From the NCBI GenBank assembly GCA_034698045.1, contig JAQGAU010000242.1:1-33319 (forward strand): a DNA stretch of 33,319 bases. The letters run 5' to 3'. Shown piece after piece: positions 10,950 through 21,851 of this stretch. The notes under the pieces were generated by a model that saw only the letters and a program-made list of their open reading frames with translations, searched no databases and was not told the DNA's origin. This stretch comes from Paramacrobiotus richtersi. Its lineage: Eukaryota; Tardigrada; Eutardigrada; Parachela; Macrobiotidae. The number at the start of each line of letters is the position of its first letter. Position 1 is the first letter of the stretch. The position numbers and the translations under genes were made by a program.

Positions 10950-11320
10950 TACAGATGTCAAATATCAATTGAAAAAACTGAATGGTGCAAACACACGAAT
11001 GCAAGGCACCACATCCTTGAGACTTAATGCTTGTAAAACACTTTTGGGACAAGTACAGTAACAACGATTTAGAAGACAATTCTGAAAAACCTTTTGATTT
11101 TCACTCGAATTAAAAATTTAAATTTTGCAGTTGCATGGGCTGATTGGCATCTGGGATCTGGGTTAACTGTACTCATCTAACTTCGCCGCGCTGGAGGCTG
11201 CTCTGGAGACTAAAGGTTTATCAAGCTCTGTTGAGTGTTGACTGTTGAGGCAGGCTCAAGAGTCAAGTTACGGTCTATGAGGTGTTGCTTAAAGGTGTCT
11301 TTTACAGTCCTTATTAAAAG
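10950..11320. promoter_or_regulatory. Shared intergenic region between two divergent genes
   Basis: Only 371 bp separate the start codons of the THAP gene (minus) and the Hrs-BTB chimera (plus), so this stretch must hold both promoters. It includes a GC-rich block at 11181-11205 that resembles one upstream of PRDM copy A (6114-6138). Acceptor-like AATTTTGCAG (ending near 11130) and TTTTACAG (ending near 11308) could mean that the chimera has a 5' UTR intron. No TATA box can be assigned with confidence. Confidence 0.4.
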
Positions 11321-13027
11321 ATGTTCAAAAGTACGCCAACGTTCTTGAAAAATGTGGACCGTGCCACCAGCAACCTCCTGCTGGAGCCTGACTGGGATGC
11401 CATTCTGGCGATCTGTGATGCGCTGAGACAGGAAGACGTCAGCGTCAGACTGGCAGCAGAAACTATGAAGAAGAAGCTTCAAGACAAGAACCCCCATACC
11501 GTGCTCCTGGCCATCCAGCTGATTGATGCTGCGGTAAAGAATTGTGGTAAACGCGTCCACGATGAGATCATTACGCTGGCTTTTATGGACGAGTTGGTGG
11601 CTCTGATGAGGAAAGGTCCCGATGATGTGAGAGCTCGTTGTCTTGAAATCATTCAGTGCTGGGCCCATGGATTTCGTGAAAAACCTCAGTATCGTGTCGT
11701 AAAGGATACTGTGGATGGCTTAAAAATGGAGGGATACAAGTTTCCTGCCATGAAGCAGTCGGATGCGCTGTTTGTTGCTGAGTCAGCGCCTGAATGGGTA
11801 GATGGGGAAGTATGCTACCGCTGTCGCGATAAGTTTTCACTGACAACCCGGAAACATCACTGCAGACATTGTGGACTGATTTTTTGCTCCAAATGCTCAT
11901 CCAAAGCGTCGGCGGAAATTCGAGTGTGCGATTCGTGTTGCGATTCCTTGAATGCTCCTAAGCTTATTTCTGCTGCTGCTGCCCTAAGAAGTGGTGTTGA
12001 TAAAGAAGGTGAATTACCGGCCGAATATCTTAACAGCCCGTTAGCTAAGGTTACACATTATTTTCCAATGTCGCAGCCACCTATGCTATTGCACGCAAAA
12101 GTCAGCCACTCTGTTTGGCGTCTGCAATATGAAATTCCTACTGAAAAGTTTCTCGCTGCATATTCCAATTACATTATCCGCGTTTACAAAGCACAGATTC
12201 AAGTGCCAAAGCATCGACGTTACGCCGGAGTTTCTGCATCTGTGTGGACTATAGAATTAACGGTGGGAACCTCGGGGACGGGAGAACTTGTGTCTGCGTC
12301 CATATACTATGGGACAGGAGGTGTCAAGTGTCCTGAAACAATCAGTGCTGACTTTTGCATTCGGCCAGCTGTCGACGGGATAAGCCCAGAAAAGACTTCT
12401 GATGCACGAATCACGCATCGCGGAGGAAAATGGACGATGAATGGGGACCAGGATCCTCTTTCCGTGCTTGCGGTGATCGATGAGTACCCGCGTTACATGT
12501 TGCGTCGAGAAGCTTACGTTCTACTCACCATGACCTTATACACGGAAAAAGAACCCAAAGTTGCCAAACCACACCCTACCAATTCCGTCGTCCTGAACAC
12601 ACTGTTTACTTGTCGCACCCTAGCCGACTGCACATTGATTTGCAAGGATCAAACATTTCCGGCGCATCGTGCCATTCTAGCTGCCCAGTCGCAAGTGTTT
12701 GCTGCCATGTTCGACAACGAGATGAAGGAGAAGATGTCCGGTGTGTGTCAGATTGAGGATGTTCGTCCGGAGATCTTGGAGATTCTCCTCAAGTTTGCGT
12801 ATATTCGAGGACCAGTTCCAGTTGATGCTGATCTGATGGAATTGTGGAGTGCGGCGGATAAGTATGATATGGAGGATCTGTGCGTGGAGACTGAGCGGAC
12901 GATGATGGACTCTGTGAAACTGGATAACGCTGTCGAGTATTTGGTGTTTGCTCGTGAATGTGGACTGAAGGGTCTGAAAGTGAAGACGGCGGAATTCATC
13001 GGCGCGCATGCCCAGGAACTTGTTTGA
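11321..13027 (+). CDS. Chimeric VHS-FYVE (Hrs-type) plus MATH-like-BTB-BACK (SPOP-type) protein
   Basis: One uninterrupted exon of 568 residues. Residues 5-145 are a VHS domain with typical Hrs wording (ATSNLLLEPDW, NPHTVLLAIQLIDA, VKNCGKRVHDE, GYKFPAMKQSDALF). Residues 157-212 are a FYVE finger with its signature parts WVD, RKHHCRHCG and RVCDSC, which in the family bind PI3P on early endosomes. Hrs similarity continues to ELPAEYLNSPLA near residue 242 and then stops. The ubiquitin-binding motif, coiled coil and clathrin box of Hrs are missing. Residues about 245-410 look like a diverged MATH/TRAF-type domain. Residues about 428-530 are a BTB domain (LADCTLICKDQTFPAHRAIL, VFAAMFDNEM, WSAADKYDMEDL), and 535-568 the start of a BACK/3-box. 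SPOP-type proteins use these parts to bring substrates to Cullin-3 ubiquitin ligases. The lack of introns beside intron-rich neighbours suggests a retrocopy origin for at least part of it. Confidence 0.85.
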   Translation: MFKSTPTFLKNVDRATSNLLLEPDWDAILAICDALRQEDVSVRLAAETMKKKLQDKNPHTVLLAIQLIDAAVKNCGKRVHDEIITLAFMDELVALMRKGPDDVRARCLEIIQCWAHGFREKPQYRVVKDTVDGLKMEGYKFPAMKQSDALFVAESAPEWVDGEVCYRCRDKFSLTTRKHHCRHCGLIFCSKCSSKASAEIRVCDSCCDSLNAPKLISAAAALRSGVDKEGELPAEYLNSPLAKVTHYFPMSQPPMLLHAKVSHSVWRLQYEIPTEKFLAAYSNYIIRVYKAQIQVPKHRRYAGVSASVWTIELTVGTSGTGELVSASIYYGTGGVKCPETISADFCIRPAVDGISPEKTSDARITHRGGKWTMNGDQDPLSVLAVIDEYPRYMLRREAYVLLTMTLYTEKEPKVAKPHPTNSVVLNTLFTCRTLADCTLICKDQTFPAHRAILAAQSQVFAAMFDNEMKEKMSGVCQIEDVRPEILEILLKFAYIRGPVPVDADLMELWSAADKYDMEDLCVETERTMMDSVKLDNAVEYLVFARECGLKGLKVKTAEFIGAHAQELV

Positions 13028-13097
13028 TGCAGCGGAATTACTGGATATTCTCTTGCGACCTTTGATCTTGACTTGCCAGTTGCTAAAAAGTGAGTAA
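13019..13097 (+). other. Out-of-frame continuation of the BACK domain (probable frameshift)
   Basis: The chimera stops at TGA 13025-13027. Read one base over from 13023, the DNA continues as FDAAELLDILLRPLIL and a few more residues to TAA 13095-13097. This is the pattern expected for the end of a SPOP-type BACK helix pair after HAQEL. A single extra base in the CTTGTTTG run would explain it. A strong donor (GTGAGT) at 13090 could alternatively lead to a further exon that I cannot identify. Confidence 0.5.
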
Positions 13098-13784
13098 AAT
13101 GTCTGCGGCATGTGTCTTTACGGTACAGGTAATTTACCATCGATTTAATTGAACATATTAACAGTAGTTTCTTATTTTTGCTATTTTCATTTCGTTAGTA
13201 ACTTTATGTGCGTTTATTCATGTTGGAACTACAATTTATTTCTTCTGGATGGGTTGTACGGCTTTTGTTTGCCGCCGCTGTGTTTTAGCGTCCGGTTATC
13301 AGCTGGGATAATAAATGTCGGTAAGGACTAAACAAAAAAAAGCTCAAGTAAAGGTTGCTTTTGTCCAACGTCCACAATTTACTGCAAGTGCGGGGCACAT
13401 AATTGTTGACAACATGCACAGCAGTTAGGTAATTTTATTTCGCTTTTCAGTGAAAAGAAATTTAAATTTGAAGTGACATATCTCCATGGTCTTCGGCCGG
13501 GACATTTGAACACCATCAGCAAAATACTACAATAACAGGAACAAAAGCACTTCTAGACTATTGTCTATATTGTTTTATATTACGAAGAAAAGTATTGTCT
13601 AACATGTTCACGAAGATTGTACAGCACGTAACCTGAAAATAATGGTGTATATTGCAAACATTCGACGGTGTCTGCCAGCTAATAAATATTATCCTACATA
13701 TAGGCTGTTTCGCGGCCTCTTTGATTAACTATATCAGATTCTATGTATATATTTCCTGAATCGTAAACTCTACAGCATTGTTCC
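13098..13784. other. Intergenic stretch between convergent genes
   Basis: No coding exon is recognised. A polyadenylation signal AATAAA at 13310-13315 suits the plus-strand chimera. A second ATAAATATT-like site near 13680 could serve as another. The 60-codon open frame at 13149-13331 is hydrophobic, without similarity, and probably chance. Confidence 0.5.
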
Positions 13785-14895
13785 TTAATTAATTGCTTCG
13801 AAAACAGTAATAAGCGGGTTATCCACAAAGACTTGATACTTTGCTCGTTCGGCCGCCGAATTCGTCTTTAATACAACAGGATGAAACTTGCAGATCGTGA
13901 AGCCAGCCGATATAAAGCAGTTTTCAATGGTTTCATGGGAATAATAGTGATTGATCAGGTTGACATCGGGATGATCGTCAATGGACCCGATAACAACTTG
14001 ATACGGATCCCCATCCTCGATACTCCGCCGTCGGGCCTCAAATCTTTGCCCCATGGCGTCCATCAGATCTGACACTTTTCCGTTGACAAAACGATTTTCA
14101 TTACCAAATAACTGAATCGTCCGACCACCTTTCTTCAGCAATGACCTACAAAAGTAAAACCTTTAGATGTACGTTATAGATATACGTTATATATAGACTT
14201 ACAGTATACATACAGTACTTTAATTTTAGTTTCGCATATTTTATTCTTATGTACATTTCGTTACTAAGATGTCCAAACAACTAACAAAAAGATGTGGCGC
14301 TTAACGTACTATGTATATAGGTACGTACAGTGTACCTAGTGCTATACATTGCAACACATAATTATAGTATACGCACAATGTACATTACAGTAAAAGTAGC
14401 AGTTTTTGCCCATGCTTCTGCAGCAGTTTACGTTTATCAGTGAAAGTTTAACGAGTATTCATTTGTTTCTTCAGTTGTTCCTCCCAACCTCATGCTGCGC
14501 GCAAACGCCTCCACCCGCTCCACCGTAGGAATATACGGTACCATCCATCCACCAAAGATCACATCAAAATACTCTGGCATCTTCAACTGCTCCAGGTGCT
14601 CACAGTCATGCACAACATACGTAATCCCCAGGCGTTCGTTCTTCTCTGCTGCCCTGGCAATTTCAACCATCTGCGGCGAGTAATCGACGCCGATCACTTC
14701 CCCGGCGTCATGGAGCTTCATCTGCCGACTGTAGAATCCCGACCCGCACGCCATATCCATGCAGGTCAGATTCTGGAGGTCACCCAGGGCAGCCAGGACG
14801 GTGGGGACTTCGATGACCCGTACCCATTCGCGGGTCTTTAGTTTGGCGTAGAATTCAGCTTGATTGGTATACTGGTCGCGGATGGGTTCATCCAT
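13785..14895 (-). CDS. Class I SAM-dependent methyltransferase, two exons
   Basis: Exons 14895-14489 and 14145-13785 join at phase 2 (ARSMR then SLLKKGG) to give 255 residues. Residues about 40-60 hold motif I for SAM binding, MDMACGSGFYSRQM. Next come the acidic strand end VIGVDYSPQMVEIAR, the VVHDCEHL motif that lines the adenine pocket, and DVIFGGWMVPYI. The second exon carries the late strands with LKKGGRTIQL, a frequent fold hallmark, and the substrate-facing half. The substrate is unknown. Similar free-standing small-molecule methyltransferases are common in bacteria and fungi and scattered in animals. The donor is the non-consensus GTTGGG, but the phase match and protein continuity support it. 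The 343-bp intron is rich in GTAC and TATAC words. Confidence 0.8.
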
Positions 14896-16400
14896 TGTTA
14901 CAACTGAACGTTTTGCTTGATTTACAGATACTTATTTCACAAACATCGAAAACCGGAGAAATAGTCGTGTAATTTATGGTCGTAACAGGACGAAAGGGAA
15001 CACGCAAGCTGTCGGTTGTTATATATAAATTTGTACAAAACGCTTGTACCCATGTTTTGAGTGTTTTGACACAAATGTCACAGAACGTATAAACAAGTAA
15101 TGTGTTGCATCGTTAATTATTTTAAACTTGTCTCGATCAGATTAGACAACTACCTTGAGGCGCATTCCCTATATGCTTAGAAAAACTTACTATTACTGTA
15201 TCTTACTACTGTGCGCGTTGAGATGTACGCACTGTAAGCACATTGTACCGCGGGTGTAATGAACCATTACAAGAAAAATCAATTAAAATCGGATTAATTT
15301 TTGTGTGGTGATTTTCAATACTGATTCAACAATATAATTAGTACATGATGTATAGCATGTTCCATACATGACAGTATACACATGTGCGTTGGTGTATCGC
15401 ATAGATGAGCACGGTTGTTATACGTCAATGTTATGCGAATCGGAAGCGTTGACGGTATTTGTCAAATTGTCACCTCGTTTTGGCAAAAACAACCGCAAAT
15501 CGCGACATGTGTAAAAGAAAGTGTTGAAGATAAATGATGGCGCTTTCAGTAGTCTTATCTTCACTCGGTATGTAAAATCCGGGTTTTTAAGGCCTTTTCA
15601 ACACGAAGAGATCGAACTGTCGCCAACGGGCGCTATTGTGCTGAATCTGATAGATAACCTTTTGTTTCTCTGTGTTTTATTAATAACGAACTTTTATGCG
15701 TACTTAAGATGCGGATTTGATTGATATCCCAAGCCGAACTAATTCTCCGTTCAGAAAGAAGTTTTGTTTCCAGCTTAAAGGATTACTAATCAACGGTATT
15801 GATGACAGGTGTAAGGATTTATCGGATTAAGTTAACGGAACAAATTAATGTGGTGATTAAACTCATCAGTTTTTGTATTTTGACGCATGATGAAATGCCC
15901 GAGGTTATTGTCAGTTTCTCTCGCGTCAATTAGCCTGCCAAACACTTGAAAAAATTCCGCAGATTTTAACCCAGAACAAATTAATCAGCTGCTCCTCTGG
16001 CCGAAACTATTTTTACCAGGTAAGGTCATGTAATAAACTCTGAATACCGTAAAGCCACACAGAACGATTGCATAACTTGGAACATACACTTTCCGTTTTC
16101 ATTAGTTATGTGATACCAAACTTATTCGTACAAAGACACTTTTTACATTGCAATTAGATCGATTTCATCATACTCCATCTCACAGAACTGATCCCATTTT
16201 AAAATCAAACACGAGCACTATCTCGGCATCAAGAAACTACCGAACCATGTTCGTTCCATGAGACAGCTTATTCCCACGTAAACTCAACAAAAACCCAAAT
16301 TCAGTGTCCGGTACATGAGAAATTTACACGATATCTATACCCGAAAAATACCGACATTTATATCCGCACGCTAATACTTCAAGCACAACAAGCTTGCCCG
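14896..16400. other. Intergenic stretch without recognisable genes
   Basis: The minus-strand methyltransferase promoter must lie at the left end. A 67-codon open frame at 15521-15724 has no recognisable motif. A possible short leader exon (ATG at 15535, donor GTATGT about 35 bp later) leads nowhere that I can identify. No RNA gene or mobile element is seen. Confidence 0.5.
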
Positions 16401-19400
16401 TTAATCACTCGCAGCATGTCGATTCTGATTGTGCTTATACAATGACATGGCCTTCATGAATCCCAACCGGCACGCTATACACTTATGCGGAAACTCCTCC
16501 CACTTCATCCGCTGGGTGGGGCGGATGTAGTCCTTGTTCCGCTCCTTCTTCCGCACCACACCAGCCCGACTCTTTCGCATCCCCAGATGGCATTCCATGT
16601 GTTGGGCCAAGCGGTATGCACTGCGAAACACACTCTGACACAACGTGCACGCACTGATTCCCTTCAGATTATGGCCATCCTCAAAATGCTGGCGGAATCG
16701 GAGATGCGTGGGGAATTTTCTGTCGCAGGATGGGCAAGGATATTTTCCTTCTAAGTTAAGCATACAAGTTGCGTCAACATTTCAAACTGCATAATCAGAT
16801 AAATATGCATTGGTTTCTGAACTTATATTCAAAGCATTCTTCAAAAACAAGTAAAATTATTGAAATTCCCTTCCTACCATTATCCACATGTTCCACAGCA
16901 TGCAGACGAAGCTCCGTATGGGTACTGGCCAGTTTGGCGCAGTACAAACACCGAAACACCTTATGGCGTTTCCGGTTATGAAGCGCCAGTTGTTCTTCCC
17001 CAAGAAAGCGGATTTTGCAGTCTTTACACTCGTACTCCCAGTCCTCGCTCATTCTAACAACGGCTTCCGGGTGGTGAGCCTGGATGTGCATTTTAACCTG
17101 GATAAAGTATTCACCGCACAGAAAACACGGCTTCCGCTCGCTTGAAACAAATGTGTGCTGGGAAGTGTGCTCAACTAAAGCGGAAAAGTTGTCAGCAACA
17201 AATGAACATGATGGACAGCTCATTTCTGGATGATCCGTTGTAGTATCGTCCTGATGTTGATATTCGTGCAGGTCGAGGATTGGTTTACTGGGGAAATGTT
17301 TCTCGCATACGTTGCAGTAGTAGGTAAAGTTCCCGGTGGATTTCATGTACTGAATGGCGGTTTCGATTTCATCTTCGGTAGGTTCTGTTACTTCCAGCGG
17401 ATGGGTCTAAAAAACGAAACCGAAATGAACCGGAACGTCATAATAATAAAGCTATAAACGAAACAATCTAAAGCCGCAATAGACTGCAATTAAAACCAAG
17501 AAATGTACTTAAATCTTAAGTCACGTAACGTTGAACGACTATAACACATACACGACTACCACGAAAAATGAAATATCGAACATACCCATGCTGTATGACT
17601 CCGTAATCCCGACTCATTACTGAACTTCATCCCGCATGTTTCACACCGGACTTTCCAGTGTTCTTCCACGTACTCCCGGTGCCTTTTCCACATATGATCA
17701 CCCATGATATTACACCGGTATCCACACAGCTTACAGTTCTGATAGGGTCGCTGATACGGTTTCCGCTTGGGTAAGTTTGGGACATCTTCCTCCTGGGGTG
17801 CTTGTTCCATTTCTTCATCCTGATCAACACTGTTCACCATCACAAGAAATTGGTTCTCGTCGCCATTCGAAGGTGACTTTTCACATTCTTCGGACGAAGG
17901 AAGACAGCTGGGCAATTTGACTTCAACATCGGGGTTAACCTAACAATAAGGACCGAGTTCCGTTGGCTTTCTGCCATTTCGATGCAGTGCTTTCATGGAC
18001 AGAAGGCTTTCGCTTACACACTGTTCTTGTTCATTGTTGCATGTTTCATACGTTATTGCGATATTATACTACGACTCCATTGGTTTTGTATCGACCACTG
18101 CAGTAACAGGATATCAGAGCAGCACAACTTCCTGTACTCGTATCCGAGCCGCTTTGTACCGTATTTTTGCAACCTCGCACCAATCTAAACCTTATAAGAC
18201 AGGTCCTATTACCTGCTTGCAGAGCTCATGCAACTCCTGACTGATCGGGACATCTCCTCCTCTGGGGAGAAGTGGGCGCAGCGGTCGGGAGGTGAGCAAC
18301 ACAAAGGGTGCTGGTGGGCGTACTGTGCGAATCCTTACTCCCGTGGGCACTGGGGTCTTAGCAGAAACGTCAGAATTCGGCGGGATAGCATCTACTGGAG
18401 CGTCGTCGACTGTGGTAACCGAGGGCGAGGGTGGATTTGCAACGGGAACAGTGGGAAGCGAGGAAACGCATGGCGCAACTGATTCAGAGGGAATTGTGCG
18501 CACAATCAACAGGCAAGTGGATAAATCAGCGGAAGTACCTGTAGCAGTCAACCAGATTGTACTGTGGGTAATTACTGTTTTGATTAAAAAATTGAAACAA
18601 AAGAGTGCTGTAAATATGTAACACATTTAAAATACGATAGTATTATTAATATGTAGGTATTTCACGAAAGTGGATCAACACCGAAAAGCTTGATGATATC
18701 GTTTTCTACGACATTTTGTAAAGCTAGTCGTTGTCCATTTATCAAACAAGCATCTTCGTAATCAGACAGAATAAACACGAATTCCGTAGTAATCATAATT
18801 AGACTTACCGTTGTTTGAAGGTGGACTGGCCACTGGATTAACGTCGACAAAATCACTCGATGCGGTTAACGATTCTGCATCCTGAGCATTCCTAGTTTCA
18901 GCTTGGACGTGAGCCGGTGATAACGGATTCATAATCGGGTTATTCGAAACCAGCAGGAGTACAGGAGGTCCTGTATAGAGACAAACATGAAGAATATTCC
19001 TAAGGGACAATTCACGCTAAGTAGGCGTCACCACCGGAAACAATAAAAAAAAACCGAGAACATACTACGAAACCATAAGATAACAAGGGGAAAAGTAAAA
19101 CCTTACCAGATAACCGGATCAAAAATACAAAAGCAAAATGATTCCTTCAAAAGAAACATCGCAGAAGCAACCATACAAAATCATATTATGTCCGAAGTAA
19201 CTTTTGCAAAACAGAAATGCCGGACCGAAACTCACAGTAAAACAAAAAATACAAATAATAAAACTGAAAATACAATCAGTGACAAAACTGGCCAAAATTG
19301 CTCAAAACACACAAAATAACAGTACATCAAACGTAAAAACAACATACTCGTACCGTTGTCTGAGGACGGGCTGATCACATTCTCAACCTGTGTCGTAGCC

Positions 19401-20769
19401 TGGTATCCCGTCAATCTTTGCCGAACCTTCCGCGGGACCTCCTCAATGCCGGGATCATCTGCATCATCGTCATCAATAACAATGGCAGATTCGTCTTCAA
19501 CTTGAGCTGAAATCGGAGAGGCTACGGGAGACTTTTCATGAGAGGAACTAGGAAACGGAAATTCCGGAGACGGAGGGTAAGCATCCACACAGACGTCCGC
19601 TGCAACTGGTGGGATATGTTCTGACGACTGGGGTGGTTTTCTGCGCTTTCTTCGAATTCTCTGTGGAGGATCAGGTGCAGCTGGGGCATCCGAGGTGATC
19701 TTTTGCGAATAATGTACCATCAAACCTGCATAACGGATTATACATCAGCAACATGCGCGAAGCGCCGCTTGAAATCAGCACAACGAAATGAACACCATTC
19801 GAAGTAAAAAACTACCAAAGAAGAACAGAACATACTGCATAAAGTAAAAAACAAAATAAACGGACGAAAACCTGATCTGAAAACCAACTTTCAAATCAAA
19901 ATACCAAATGTCCAAAAAAATCGAAAATAATGAATAAATAAAAATTTAAAGCCGAAATAAAAATTAAAAAACCGCCTTAAACGAAATTATTCACATTTAA
20001 ATAGTCAAAAACGTAAAAAAATGACCGACACAGAAGATACTAAACGGAAAAAGTGGAATTATCACATTTAAAGAAAACGAAAAGCAAAAATTCTTGAATA
20101 TTTTATCAGCACAGAAATTCATAATTCTTACCATTGTTCCACTGCGGCGGCACCTCATACCCGATCAGTTTGGCATATACCGTGGAGTAAACCAACCGCA
20201 ATTCCTCATGGGGCTCGATCTCCCTCGTCGCAACAAAAAACACTTGATTCTCCCTGACATAAACACCCACATTCTCCTCACTGGGCTTGCTGGCAAATCT
20301 GACATACTTCATCCAGTTGGCGAACTGATCATTACCCAACTGGAAATAACGCAGTTTCCTGTTGGATTCCGCATTACAGGCATACAGAAACGGCCAGGCG
20401 AATGTTTCGGAGAGAGGAGCGACTAAAGGACCAAAGACGGTCTGCAAGGGAATGCGTCCTCTGGAGAGGATCCGTTTTCCTGGAATGAGATCGCCATTGA
20501 GCAAACCCGTTAAATTTAATGAAAATTCGTTGCAAACCTGTACAATCGCGATTATCCAGGACGTACAGTGTCGCGGGAAGACTGGCGATGGCGTAGGGAA
20601 TGACGAATTGGTCGGGGATGTTGCAGGCATGGTTCCAGCAGGGTTCTCTGCGGAATCGTTTGCAGTGCTCGCAGTCTACAAGGAGAGGGAAAACATCGAT
20701 TTGTGGGATACGGATGTGTGCGCTTTAAATAAGCTTACAGATTTCTGCCAGCGGTCTTATGGTTTCCAT
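16401..20769 (-). CDS. Zinc knuckle-PR/SET-C2H2 protein, PRDM10-like copy C (9 exons)
   Basis: Exons on the minus strand: 20769-20739, 20675-20538, 20479-20132, 19725-19354, 18970-18809, 18538-18213, 17939-17586, 17406-16878 and 16750-16401. All phases agree, giving 869 residues. It begins METIRPLAEIY, with no THAP domain, and goes straight into the zinc knuckle CEHCKRF...CWNH. The ASLPATLYV segment and PR domain follow (FGPLVAPL, NWMKYVRFASK, EELRLVYSTVYA). A long disordered linker spread over three extra exons contains an acidic IVIDDDDADD run and basic IRRKRRKPP. Ten C2H2 fingers follow; one is split by the exon 7/8 junction, as in copies A and B. The last finger (FPHKCIACRLGFMK) closely resembles a C-terminal finger of PRDM10. 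The first exon is chosen because it matches in phase and length the first exon of copy D. Upstream UTR exons are not resolved. Confidence 0.85.
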
Positions 20770-21851
20770 GTGGGAGCGTGATTCCAGCGATTTTTCTAAT
20801 TTCTGGACAAAATCCTTTTACCTGCGACGGTCCTCAGTGTAGTTCTGGCAAGCGTACTACAAGCGGCAACAAGCCTGAGCCGTCCCATTCATAAGAGCGC
20901 CGAAGCAATAAAGGATTATAAATTGAATTCATAACTTTAAAACTTACTTTCTGTAAAGACAATAATAAACTATTAATAAATAATAAAAAAAATAACAAAA
21001 AAAATAAACTTACCAAATTTAAAAACACATGTGAGTTTTGTTGTTATTTCGATAAAAATAAAAGATCAAAACTGAAAACTGTGAAAGTTTATGCTGCCTG
21101 TAGTAGTAATCCACAACCCGATGGCAGTGACTACAGCGACAGGAAAACCCGCAACACCAACCGCCCAAGGCCGTGAAATGTGGCCCGTATCTTGCCGATG
21201 GTTGTCGAATGAAACTGAGGGTCCGGTTCGGTATTCTGTCGTGATTTCACTTTTGTGACAAATTCACTTGCAGTTTGCAATTTGCAAACGTTCTGTTTAT
21301 TAAGATATGAAGACCATGCTCGAAGCGAACAGTAATAAAAAACAGCAAACTTCAGAGGCACATTCACATATCTGACGAAGAGTATAGCGATTTGCAGTTG
21401 ACCTCCTGATTCTTTGCACGGCAGTAACTTTCGTACTCGTACAAAACAAGTTACAGAAACATCAATGTAGCAAATTATTAAAAAACACAAAAAGCCCAAA
21501 AATAAAAAATTAAAAGAAAAATAGTTAAAATGCAAATCAATCGCACATAGTATATCTTGAAAATCCCTGGTATTATAAAATGGTAAATTATGCCAATCAA
21601 TAATTCGAAATAAATAAACTATTGATAATCATTAATTCATTAATCTCTTAACTTTTAATTGATGAAAGCCTGAAATTAAAACTATCGTTCCGTCGTTGAA
21701 TCCACGGATTTGGACACAGCACGACGCCGTATCCTACCATTCCAGTCCCGAATACGAAAGCAGCGTTGCAATATTTCCTATCGCTCTTTCACTCCACTTC
21801 GTCGATTGTTCTTTTGCTAGTGGTGGTTTGGAGAGTCTAGTAAAATAAAAC
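20770..21851. other. Intergenic stretch upstream of PRDM copy C
   Basis: This must hold the promoter and 5' UTR of copy C. A minus-strand ATG frame near 20896 runs to GCAG followed by GTAAAA at 20822. It could be a leader exon, but its phase does not fit the next exon. A 134-codon minus-strand frame at 21131-21535 begins with a hydrophobic segment and has no recognisable domain; I regard it as probably non-coding. The rest is AT-rich. Confidence 0.4.

Noticed and set aside
11210..11668. 152-codon minus-strand frame overlapping the VHS region
   Set aside because: Antisense to a strongly conserved VHS domain; no recognisable motif.
15521..15724. 67-codon plus-strand frame in the 14.9-16.4 kb gap
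   Set aside because: Begins at a doubtful start, no homology or splice support.
21131..21535. 134-codon minus-strand frame with a hydrophobic start
   Set aside because: AT-driven hydrophobic segment, no domain, no supporting splice structure; kept only as a note in the intergenic entry.
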